Part shown: positions 1 through 8,048 of the stretch, in pieces
Layout: the number at the start of each line of letters is the position of its first letter
Position numbering within the stretch: the first letter of the stretch is position 1
NCBI RefSeq assembly: GCF_042684645.1
Contig: NZ_JBHULV010000008.1
Span: forward strand, 1 to 64,000
DNA: 64,000 nt
Reading direction: 5' to 3'
Origin: Pseudopedobacter alpinus
Lineage (GTDB): Bacteria > Bacteroidota > Bacteroidia > Sphingobacteriales > Sphingobacteriaceae
The notes under the pieces: model-generated
Database searches by the model: none
What the model was told of the DNA's origin: nothing
The model's input: only the letters and a program-made list of their open reading frames with translations
Program-made: the position numbers and the translations under genes

Positions 1-182
1 TTCGGACAGATATGAAATGAATTAGAAGGTTTAAAAATTTTTTTCTATTCTCTTTAATGGGACTCTAAATTTTCTTGTGAGGACTTATAATAACTACTTA
101 CTTGTCCGTCAGGATAATCAAAAAAACATAAGTATTTGATAACGTACTGATTGTGCTTTTGATTTTTGTATTTTGCTAACCT
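1..182. other. AT-rich stretch without a recognised gene
   Basis: I see no open frame of useful length and no hairpin or promoter that I would defend here. It borders a decayed transposase and is probably more remnant DNA. Confidence 0.4.
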
Positions 183-619
183 ATTGGAAAAAAGTGTACA
201 AATGAAGGAGATCATTATTCAGAAAGCTCCACCTCTGTCCAGGTTTACAAGATCGAAAACCGCAAAAGGGTCATCATAAGGCATATTGGTATGGTCCGCT
301 CAGTTCAGGAGCTGAACAATCTCATTTCACCTGCCAACGATTTCATCCAGACCTTTAGCAAGCAGCTGTTCCTGTTTGGAGACTCGCAATCAGGTCAGAT
401 TATCAACATCAATCAGATTGAGTTTGTCGGTATCTATTATTTTTTTTTCCATGATGTGATCTTCAAACTCATCATCCATACAGGATTTGACTGACTATGG
501 AACAGGTTGTTTTAGGACTTGCTGGTCATGCGGAGGCTGAAACCCGGATTCAAGCTACGGTTAATAGCCCTATTGGAGGAATATTTTGGAATAGAGCATC
601 GCATACAGAAATACTACTA
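183..619 (+). pseudogene. N-terminal remnant of an IS1634-like transposase
   Basis: One frame reads continuously from about 183 to the stop at 494. It contains TSVQVYKIENRKRVIIRHIG, then ELNNLI and SKQLFLFGD, which resembles the N-terminal segment of IS1634/IS4-type transposases (a short beta region followed by an S/K-Q-L-x-L-F motif). After the stop, another frame near 530-617 gives KLRLIALLEEYFGIEHRIQK, which looks like the next segment of such a protein, so at least one frameshift is present. The fragment then runs into the left terminal repeat of the IS982 element at 618-620. The catalytic DDE region is absent from this window. The family assignment rests on remembered motif resemblance, so the exact family could be wrong. 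That it is a broken transposase is more secure than its name. Confidence 0.5.
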
Positions 620-1621
620 ACCTGAGTTCGATTAATTAAAAAGCGAAGATTTGATTAGAATTAGCTGTTTGATATTTAATCGAAGGTTTTTTAGGAAAAA
701 AAAGAATAGGTAATTAATGCGGCAATCATGTTGGATATAAAATTTGCAAAAGACCTATGTCTTGAATGCTCAATTTGACAAATGTTTTTTAGTTCATCGT
801 TTACCGTTTCTATTACCGATCTTTTTCTAAGAGTAATCTTATCATTCATAGTCATCAAGCTGTTTTTCATATTGTTACGAATGCTCGTAATCAGGTGTAT
901 ATCATTGACAAACAATATATTGGCTAGTTTCTCAGAAATATATCCCTTATCTGCGAATAGTTTTCCAAATACTGATTTCAGGAAGTTTTCATTTTTGAGC
1001 GGATCTCTGTCATTAACATTTGCCTGTGTGATGGCAAAATTCAATATTTCTCCCTTGTCATTAATTACAATGTGGAGCTTAAATCCATAAAACCAGCCCA
1101 TTGTAGATTTACCCACCTCTGCAATGCCCTTAAACACCTTATTCCGTTTTATTCGCTTATTGTTACACACCCTAACTGGGGTTGAATCTACAAATGAAAT
1201 ACCGGTACAAATACCTAAACTGCAGGTCTTCAAAAATATGGTCATCGGCATAACTATGCTTTGGCTCAACAAAGCGATTATAAGAAACCGTTTTTGGAAA
1301 TTCGGACTGCATGTGTCGATGAACATAAAACAGATAAAAGTGCTTAAAGCACCTGAAACCACTGATGAAAGAGCAGGCATATGCATATAACCTCACTCTT
1401 GGACATTACTGGTGGTCGCTTAGGCGCTTTTCCCAGTAGAAAGGAATGTGTATTGTTATCAAATCTTTACAAATTCATCCAAAAGACAAAAAATATCGCT
1501 AATTTTGAATTAGTCAATCATAAATAATTACAGTTAAGTATTTGATTGGAAAATACTTAATTGTAATTATTTTTATTATGATTAACTAATTTATTTTGAT
1601 ATATTAATCGAACTCAGGTTA
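618..1621. mobile_element. Degenerate IS982-family insertion sequence
   Basis: The ends carry perfect inverted repeats: ACCTGAGTTCGATTAAT at 620-636 matches its reverse complement at 1603-1619, and the match extends outward two more bases to 618 and 1621. The element is about 1.0 kb, normal for IS982. It encloses one transposase reading frame on the minus strand, broken by frameshifts. I could not find a convincing target-site duplication: the left flank reads TACTACTA and the right flank TATCATTA, similar but not identical. The element sits inside an older transposase remnant on its left side, and its right end lies about 60 bp upstream of the histidine kinase start. Confidence 0.85.
691..1445 (-). 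pseudogene. IS982-family transposase, frameshifted
   Basis: The C-terminal two thirds are intact in one frame (691 to about 1260) and show the DDE catalytic residues in the expected contexts: FVDSTPVRV, FADKGYIS and RSVIETVNDELK. Upstream, the protein continues in a second frame (FKHFYLFYVHRHMQ to YNRFVE, about 1262-1345) and then a third (KRPPVMSKSEV to LLFHQ, about 1350-1430). Two frameshifts, near 1255-1262 and near 1345, therefore break the gene. Family members are about 270-310 residues, and the joined pieces would approach that length. The encoded protein is unlikely to be active unless supplied in trans. No intact start codon is evident. Confidence 0.85.
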
Positions 1622-1682
1622 TCATTAAATTGCCTATCTATGCGGAAGTTTGAGTAATATCCTCTTTCTTCATTTTTATCTT

Positions 1683-3992
1683 ATGAATAGACTAAATTTT
1701 ATTGCCTCTGGTGGCGAAATGGGACAACTCATCCGTGAGAAAGATTGGGAGAACACTAGTTTAGGGAATCCAAGAAATTGGCCACAAAGTTTAAAAACAA
1801 CACTTAGTATTATTTTAAACTCAAAATTCCCGAAATTTTTATTTTGGGGAGATGATTTAATATGCTTTTACAACGATGCTTATAGACCAAGTTTAGGAAT
1901 TGATGGCAAACACCCACATATTTTAGGACAAAAAGGCGAAGATGCTTGGCCAGAGATTTGGGACATGGTAAAACCCATGATGGATAGTGTTCTTATCACG
2001 GGTGAAGCTACTTGGAGTGAAAATCAGTTAATCCCTTTCTATAGAAATGGAAAAATTGAAGATATTTATTGGACTTTCAGTTACAGTCCGATAATTAATG
2101 AAGACGGAAAAATTGCTGGTATTTTTACCACATGTGTAGAAACCACCAAAGAGGTTACTGCAAAAACTGAGCTTGAAAGAATAAACAAAAGATTTCACGA
2201 AAATATAACTCAAGCACCAGTGGCTATGTGTGTTTTAAACGGAGAGAGTTTAGTAGTGGAAATTGCCAATGATTTAATGCTAGAAATATGGGGTAAAACC
2301 ATTGAAGAAGTTTTAAACAAACCCGTATTTGAAGGTTTGCCGGAAGTTAAAGGCCAAGGACTTGAAGAAATACTACATGATGTTTGTACAACTGGGAATA
2401 AATTTGAAGCTAACGAAAGATTGGTTGTTTTACCCAGAAATGGAAAGTTAGAAGAGTTTTATTTAAATTTTGTTTACGAACCCATTAAAGATCAGTCATC
2501 TAGAGTTACAAGTATTGTTGCTATTGCAACAGATGTTACCCATTCTGTTATTGCAAGGAAGAAAATTCAAGAAAGTGAAGAAAAACTTAACATTGTTATT
2601 GAAGCAAGTGATTTAGCTGTATGGGAATTTAATGTTAAAAATAATACCGGTATTTTTTCTAATAAATACGCAAATATTTTTGGGTATGATAAGGCAGAAG
2701 ATTTAACAAGGGAAATTATTTTAAAACATTTACACCCCGACGATGAAAAAGTTAGAGAAACAGCTAATGCTGATGTTAATGTGACCGGAAAATTGACTTA
2801 TGAAAGTAGAATAATTTGGAGAGATGGATCTATACATTGGATTTCTGTTAACGGTAAGCTTTTTTATAATCAAGAAGGAAAGCCCGACAAAATGATTGGA
2901 ACCATTAAAGATATTACCCTACAGAAAAAAAATGAGCAAGAGTTAAAAGATAGAGAACAAAAATTTAGGCTTTTGGCCGATGAAATGCCGCAATTTGTAT
3001 GGACAGGTAACGCGGATGGGCATTTAAATTATTTTAATAAATCTGTATATGAATACTCTGGTTTAGATAGCAGTATAATTGAAGACGATAAATGGATTAT
3101 TATCGTACACCCAGATGATCGCGAAGAAAATATACGTGTTTGGCAAAATGCAATCAAAACTGGCAACGATTATGTTTTTGAACATCGGTTTAAACGTAAA
3201 GACGAAACTTATAGATGGCAATTAAGTAGAGCCAAAGCATTAAAAGATATAGATGGAAATATTACTATGTGGGTTGGTACCAGTACCGATATACATGAAA
3301 TAAAAGAACTAGACGAGCAGAAAGATTACTTTATTAGCATGGCTAGCCACGAGTTGAAAACCCCAATAACATCTATAAAAGGTTATGTACAACTTTTGGA
3401 AATGAAATACAGAAATTCAGAAGACCCTTTTTTGAAAAATGCCTTAAAAGTTGTGCACAAACAAATTGAGAGCTTAACAACTTTAGTTACCGATTTATTA
3501 GATGTTTCTAAAATTAAAACAGGAAGCCTACAACTTCGCAAAAAGCAATTCAATATTAATAACTTGGTAAAGGAAGCGGTAGCTGAAATTCAACAGATTA
3601 ATTCCAAAAACAAGATTAACTTTAGTGCTAATGAGGATTTTGAAGTAATAGCTGACGAGGAAAACATTAGACAAGTAATTATAAATTTTTTAACAAATGC
3701 TGTAAAATACTCACCAAATTCTTTAGATGTTCAAATATGTTTATCAAGAAAAGAACACGAAGTTTACGTTGAAGTTATTGATGCCGGTATTGGTATAGCC
3801 CCCGAAAATCAAATTAAAATTTTTGAAAGATTTTATAGAGTGGAGGGAAAAAATGAAAAAACTTTTCCGGGATTTGGGATAGGATTATATATTGCAGCAG
3901 AAATTATAAAAAAGCATAAAGGAAAAATAGGGGTAAAGAGTGAAATGGGAAAAGGCTCAACTTTTTATTTTAGTTTACCCTATTTAAGCTAG
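1683..3992 (+). CDS. Multi-PAS hybrid-less sensor histidine kinase
   Basis: This is a 769-residue cytosolic signalling kinase. It has an N-terminal PAS-like domain (about 20-150, containing FLFWGDDLICFYNDAYRPS), three further PAS/PAC domains (about 165-290, 295-415 and 420-535), a HisKA dimerisation domain with phospho-acceptor His556 in ASHELKTPITS, and a HATPase_c domain with N-box NFLTNAVKYS, DAGIGIAP and GFGIGLYIA. No transmembrane segment and no receiver domain are visible, so it should pass phosphate to a separate regulator; none is encoded nearby. I prefer ATG 1683 because homologous proteins begin with the conserved GGEMGxLIR segment. A TTG at 1650 in the same frame would add 11 residues. 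The gene starts only 62 bp from the right end of the IS982 element, so its promoter may lie in the IS. Ligand and output are unknown. Confidence 0.9.
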   Translation: MNRLNFIASGGEMGQLIREKDWENTSLGNPRNWPQSLKTTLSIILNSKFPKFLFWGDDLICFYNDAYRPSLGIDGKHPHILGQKGEDAWPEIWDMVKPMMDSVLITGEATWSENQLIPFYRNGKIEDIYWTFSYSPIINEDGKIAGIFTTCVETTKEVTAKTELERINKRFHENITQAPVAMCVLNGESLVVEIANDLMLEIWGKTIEEVLNKPVFEGLPEVKGQGLEEILHDVCTTGNKFEANERLVVLPRNGKLEEFYLNFVYEPIKDQSSRVTSIVAIATDVTHSVIARKKIQESEEKLNIVIEASDLAVWEFNVKNNTGIFSNKYANIFGYDKAEDLTREIILKHLHPDDEKVRETANADVNVTGKLTYESRIIWRDGSIHWISVNGKLFYNQEGKPDKMIGTIKDITLQKKNEQELKDREQKFRLLADEMPQFVWTGNADGHLNYFNKSVYEYSGLDSSIIEDDKWIIIVHPDDREENIRVWQNAIKTGNDYVFEHRFKRKDETYRWQLSRAKALKDIDGNITMWVGTSTDIHEIKELDEQKDYFISMASHELKTPITSIKGYVQLLEMKYRNSEDPFLKNALKVVHKQIESLTTLVTDLLDVSKIKTGSLQLRKKQFNINNLVKEAVAEIQQINSKNKINFSANEDFEVIADEENIRQVIINFLTNAVKYSPNSLDVQICLSRKEHEVYVEVIDAGIGIAPENQIKIFERFYRVEGKNEKTFPGFGIGLYIAAEIIKKHKGKIGVKSEMGKGSTFYFSLPYLS

Positions 3993-4066
3993 CTAAAAAT
4001 TATTCTGCTGTAAATTAACCATCAATTTTTTTAATTAAATGAGATAAAAAGAATTAATAGTAAAAA

Positions 4067-4708
4067 CTACAAATCATCTAATAAAAAAACAAAAAGCTCT
4101 TTAGGGCCATGGGCGCCTAAAACTAATGTTTTCTCAATATCTGCTGTTCTGCTAGGGCCTGTGGTTACAGATAGCATGGTAGGTAAAGTGTTTCCGTATT
4201 TTTGCTTCATTAATTTAAAAGCATCTTTTAAATCTAAAACTAACTGAGAGGCATAAGCAACAACCACGTGTTGATGTGGGTAAATACTTAATCTACGTCC
4301 TGCTTCATTTCCGTTGCTTAATAATACAGAACCATTTCTTGCTATTAAAGCTTCGCAGAGTGTTAGGCCAACTTCTGCAAATTCAAAATCTTTATCGGTA
4401 GCGTAAAACGGATATTCGTAGGTGTTTAGCAATTCTTGAAGTGCTGGCTCCCAGCAGTATATTTTACGCCATTTTTTTTCTTCGGCCAATAAAAGTATAT
4501 TTTCTATAAACTGAATATCATTTTCACAATAAACAAAAGTGCCACTTACTTTGGTTAATTCTTCGGCAAACATTACCTCCAGCATTTCATCTGTTGGTGG
4601 GTATAAGGGCATTTCTTCTAAATTTGGATAAGGATTATCGCGTTTTTCTAATAATGCTTTCCTTATTTTTTTTAGAAGTTGTTCTTTGGGAGTGGTGCTA
4701 TCCTTCAT
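4067..4708 (-). CDS. LUD-domain (LutC/YkgG-type) protein
   Basis: The 213-residue protein matches the LUD domain family, named after the lactate-utilisation proteins LutB and LutC. Characteristic stretches are the central LCEALIARNGSVLL, RRLSIYPHQHVVV and C-terminal TTGPSRTADIEKTLVLGAHGP. In Bacillus, LutC works with LutA and LutB in L-lactate oxidation, but neither partner is next to it here, so a lactate role is only a family-level guess. In this window it lies downstream of rsfS-ftsH on the same strand, separated from ftsH by a strong terminator (4751-4776). It is therefore either read through at low level or has its own promoter in the 76-bp gap. Confidence 0.85.
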   Translation of the reverse strand: MKDSTTPKEQLLKKIRKALLEKRDNPYPNLEEMPLYPPTDEMLEVMFAEELTKVSGTFVYCENDIQFIENILLLAEEKKWRKIYCWEPALQELLNTYEYPFYATDKDFEFAEVGLTLCEALIARNGSVLLSNGNEAGRRLSIYPHQHVVVAYASQLVLDLKDAFKLMKQKYGNTLPTMLSVTTGPSRTADIEKTLVLGAHGPKELFVFLLDDL

Positions 4709-4750
4709 TAATTACAAATGTAGAAATTGTTTTTTATTGCGGAAAGGGCA

Positions 4751-4776
4751 AAAAAAATCCCCTCGATTGAGGGGAT
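4751..4776 (-). terminator. Rho-independent terminator of ftsH
   Basis: ATCCCCTC, a GATT loop and GAGGGGAT form a perfect 8-bp stem (4757-4776). On the minus strand it is followed by seven U residues (A run at 4751-4757). It lies 9 bp after the ftsH stop codon. Confidence 0.9.
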
Positions 4777-4784
4777 TTATAATA

Positions 4785-6818
4785 TTAATTATTAGAAATT
4801 TCCTGAGTTGTTGTATTTGAAACACTACTTGCTACTTCTTGGGCAAGTAATTCTGTTGTGTTTTCATCAAACGGACGTTTACCAAAAATTGCTTCTAAAT
4901 CTTCTTTAAATATAACTTCTGTAGAAAGCAACTTTTCTGCTAAAAGCGTTAAGTTTTCTTTATTTTCTTCTAAAACAGATAAAGCCCTAGCATATTGACT
5001 CTCAATTAATTTACTAACTTCTTCATCAATTATTCTTGCAGTAACTTCTGAGTAGGGTTTAGTAAAAGATTCTTGACCTCTAGAATCATAATAAGACATG
5101 TTACCAATCTTATCATTTAAACCATAAATAGAAACCATTGCATAAGCTTGTTTAGTAACTTTTTCTAAATCACTTAATGCACCAGTACTAATTCTACCAA
5201 GAATTAATTTTTCGGCAGCTCTACCGCCTAAAGCCGAACACATTTCATCTAAAATTTGCTCTGTTGTGGTTATGCTTCTCTCTTCAGGTAAATACCATGC
5301 AGCACCTAAAGATTGCCCACGTGGTACAATAGTTACTTTAATAAGTGGATGTGCATGTTTTAATAACCAAGAAATAGTAGCATGTCCTGCTTCGTGAAAA
5401 GCAATAGCTCTTTTTTCTTCTTTCGTGATAATTTTATTTTTCTTTTCTAAACCACCAATTATACGATCTACTGCATCTAAGAAATCTTGTTTGGTAACAG
5501 ATTCGTTTCCTTTTCTTGCAGCTATTAAAGCGGCTTCATTACAAAGATTGGCAATATCGGCACCAGAAAAACCTGGAGTTTGTTTAGCTAAGAAGTTAAT
5601 ATCAATTCCTTCTTCTAATTTAATAGGTTTTAAATGAACTTTAAATATTTCGTTACGCTCGTTAATATCAGGCATATCAACATAAATTTGTCTGTCAAAA
5701 CGTCCTGGTCTTAATAAAGCATTGTCTAAAACATCGGCTCTGTTTGTTGCAGCCATAATGATGATACCAGAATCGGTACCAAAACCATCCATTTCTACTA
5801 AAAGTTGGTTTAATGTGTTTTCTCGCTCATCATTTCCGCCCATCATGCTATTTTTACCTCTGGCCCTACCAATGGCATCAATTTCATCAATAAAGATGAT
5901 ACAAGGAGCTTTTTCTTTAGCTTGTTTAAATAAATCTCTAACCCTTGAAGCACCAACACCAACAAACATCTCCACAAAATCTGACCCAGATAGAGAGAAA
6001 AAAGGTACTTGTGCTTCTCCAGCTACAGCTTTAGCTAAAAGTGTTTTACCTGTTCCTGGCGAACCCACTAATAATGCTCCTTTAGGAATTTTACCTCCTA
6101 AATTTGTGTATTTTTCGGGGTTTTTAAGAAAATCTACAATTTCCATTACCTCCTGTTTAGCTTCAGTTAAACCAGCAACATCATTAAATGTTAAGTTTAC
6201 TTGTGATGCTTTATCAAATAAAGTAGCTTTAGATTTACCAATGTTAAACAATTGGCCACCACCGCCACCGCCTGCACCACCACCCATTCGGCGCATAATA
6301 AATATCCAAACCAAAGCAAAAATCACTATCGGAACAATAAATGACCAAAATAATGAAGAGAAAGGACTTGTTCTAGACTCGTAACTCAGCGATACTCTGC
6401 TTTCATTAGGAACTTCTTCTTGCGATTTGTTTAACCTTGATTGTAAAGATTCAAAAGATCCATCAGTAAAATAATACTGTGGCGTTGTACCAGATATAGA
6501 GAAATTATTTTTCTCTTTTAAATCTTTATACTTTGCTTCTTTTAACTTCTCTTTTTTAATGTAAATTTCTGCAACAACCAATTCTTCTTGTTTGTAAGCA
6601 ACAATTTTATCTACATCGCCAGGTTTTAACATCTCGTTTTCAAACTTTTGATAAGTTATTAAACGAGCATTATTGCTGCTCATAAAAAATTGAACACCTA
6701 AAATGGCTAATATAATTACGCCATAAACCCACATAATATTGAATTTTGGTGGTTTAGGCATCATCCCTTTTATGGGTACTTTTTTTAATGGTTTCTTTTT
6801 ATCTAAATTTTCTTTCAT
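4785..6818 (-). CDS. ftsH: ATP-dependent zinc metalloprotease FtsH
   Basis: This membrane-anchored AAA+ protease degrades misfolded membrane proteins and regulatory substrates. The 677-residue chain has a cytosolic N-terminal basic tail, TM1 (about 28-46), an extracytoplasmic FtsH_ext domain (about 50-150), TM2 (about 152-173) and a Gly-rich linker. The AAA+ domain follows, with Walker A GSPGTGKT (Lys258), Walker B IIFIDEIDAIGR and the second region of homology NRADVLDNALLRPGRFDRQ. The peptidase domain has HEAGH at 475-479. Length and order are those of a standard FtsH. It sits 25 bp downstream of rsfS on the same strand, a pairing common in Bacteroidota, and is followed by its own terminator. 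Confidence 0.98.
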   Translation of the reverse strand: MKENLDKKKPLKKVPIKGMMPKPPKFNIMWVYGVIILAILGVQFFMSSNNARLITYQKFENEMLKPGDVDKIVAYKQEELVVAEIYIKKEKLKEAKYKDLKEKNNFSISGTTPQYYFTDGSFESLQSRLNKSQEEVPNESRVSLSYESRTSPFSSLFWSFIVPIVIFALVWIFIMRRMGGGAGGGGGGQLFNIGKSKATLFDKASQVNLTFNDVAGLTEAKQEVMEIVDFLKNPEKYTNLGGKIPKGALLVGSPGTGKTLLAKAVAGEAQVPFFSLSGSDFVEMFVGVGASRVRDLFKQAKEKAPCIIFIDEIDAIGRARGKNSMMGGNDERENTLNQLLVEMDGFGTDSGIIIMAATNRADVLDNALLRPGRFDRQIYVDMPDINERNEIFKVHLKPIKLEEGIDINFLAKQTPGFSGADIANLCNEAALIAARKGNESVTKQDFLDAVDRIIGGLEKKNKIITKEEKRAIAFHEAGHATISWLLKHAHPLIKVTIVPRGQSLGAAWYLPEERSITTTEQILDEMCSALGGRAAEKLILGRISTGALSDLEKVTKQAYAMVSIYGLNDKIGNMSYYDSRGQESFTKPYSEVTARIIDEEVSKLIESQYARALSVLEENKENLTLLAEKLLSTEVIFKEDLEAIFGKRPFDENTTELLAQEVASSVSNTTTQEISNN

Positions 6819-6843
6819 CTCTTTTTTTCAAAAAGCGCTCTAA

Positions 6844-7218
6844 TTAAGCGCTTTGATAATATTTAAACTCTGCATCTCCCCACAAATCTTCAATCCCGTA
6901 AAACTCTCTTTTATCTGTTTTGAAAATATGTACCACAACATCGCCATAATCAAGTATAATCCAGTCAGCAGTTTGTAAACCTTCTTTCCTAATTGGGTCT
7001 TCTTTTAAAGCTTTATAAACCTCGTCTTCAACACTATTAGCAATAGCTTTTACTTGCGTACCAGACTCGGCATGGCAAACAATAAAATAATCTGCAACTG
7101 AACTGTGGATATTTCTTAGATCTAACCTTACAATATCATTTCCCTTTTTTTCTTGTATTCCGTAAACTACAGCATCTGAAATACTTATAGTTTGAACAGC
7201 AACTTTATTTTTTACCAT
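6844..7218 (-). CDS. rsfS: Ribosomal silencing factor RsfS (Iojap family)
   Basis: RsfS binds ribosomal protein uL14 and blocks joining of the two ribosomal subunits when nutrients are scarce. The 124-residue protein shows the family pattern: DLRNIHSSVADYFIVCHAES, WIILDYGDVVVHIF and FYGIEDLWGDAEF. I take ATG 7218 as start; a TTG one codon upstream (7221) would also be in frame. The gene is co-directional with ftsH and diverges from birA, with only about 44 bp between the two starts, so promoters for both directions must be packed into or overlap this gap. Confidence 0.95.
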   Translation of the reverse strand: MVKNKVAVQTISISDAVVYGIQEKKGNDIVRLDLRNIHSSVADYFIVCHAESGTQVKAIANSVEDEVYKALKEDPIRKEGLQTADWIILDYGDVVVHIFKTDKREFYGIEDLWGDAEFKYYQSA

Positions 7219-7262
7219 CAAAAAGATTTAGTTTTGGGCTGTAAAATTTAATTTTTTAAACA

Positions 7263-8033
7263 TTGCAAAATAACATATTTATAACACTATTTGTTGGACA
7301 AAGTTTGATAAAATTATCTGAAGTAGATTCTACCAATAGTTATTTGAAGAATCTGCTTTCAAATTCTAAGCCATTACCTGATGGTACTGTTATAATGGCA
7401 GACCACCAATACGCTGGCAGAGGACAATCAAATAATGAATGGCAAACAGAATATGGTAAAAACTTAACTTTTAGCATTTACTTAAAACCTAATTTTTTAA
7501 GGCTTAATCATCAATTTAACCTAAACAAAGCTATTTCTTTAGGTATTAACGATTGTTTAACAATAATTATTGGTGAAGGTTGCAAAATTAAATGGCCTAA
7601 TGATATTTATTACGAGAACCAAAAATTGGGAGGTGTTTTAATAGAAAACATTACGTCAGGAAGTAATATTAAAGCAAGTATTATTGGCATAGGTTTAAAC
7701 GTAAATCAAATAGTTTTTGATAAGAACCTAAATAATGTAACTTCTATATCAAAAATCTTACAAAAGGATTACGACCTAACTTTATTATTAAGCCAACTTT
7801 GCAAATATATTGAAAGCAGATATTTACAATTGAAAGCTAATAAAGTTGCTGTAATTGATAATGATTATATTCAAAAACTTTACAGGTATAATGTAGCGCA
7901 TAACTTTGAAATTGCTGGCGTTATAGAAAAAGCTACCATAAAAGGAATTAGCCCAATCGGAAAATTGCAATTAGATATCAATCAACAAATTGCTGAATTT
8001 GATTTAAAGGAAGTGAAATTTATTTTTGATTAA
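7263..8033 (+). CDS. birA: Biotin--[acetyl-CoA-carboxylase] ligase
   Basis: This enzyme attaches biotin to the biotin carboxyl carrier protein of acetyl-CoA carboxylase by way of biotinyl-AMP. The 256-residue protein has the catalytic motifs VDSTNSYLK, AGRGQSNNEW (adenylate-binding loop), the central LTFSIYLKP and KWPNDIYYENQKLGGVLIE, followed by a small C-terminal SH3-like domain. It lacks the N-terminal helix-turn-helix of the Escherichia coli protein, so it should be a ligase only and not a repressor. The start is a TTG at 7263; no ATG lies early in the frame and the first conserved motif begins near residue 18. It is 15 bp upstream of dsbD and probably co-transcribed. Confidence 0.92.
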   Translation: MQNNIFITLFVGQSLIKLSEVDSTNSYLKNLLSNSKPLPDGTVIMADHQYAGRGQSNNEWQTEYGKNLTFSIYLKPNFLRLNHQFNLNKAISLGINDCLTIIIGEGCKIKWPNDIYYENQKLGGVLIENITSGSNIKASIIGIGLNVNQIVFDKNLNNVTSISKILQKDYDLTLLLSQLCKYIESRYLQLKANKVAVIDNDYIQKLYRYNVAHNFEIAGVIEKATIKGISPIGKLQLDINQQIAEFDLKEVKFIFD

Positions 8034-8048
8034 TTAATAAAATATTAA

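Noticed and set aside
5722..6384. A 220-codon plus-strand open frame opposite ftsH
   Set aside because: It lies entirely inside ftsH in another frame and has a proline/serine-rich composition typical of an antisense shadow.
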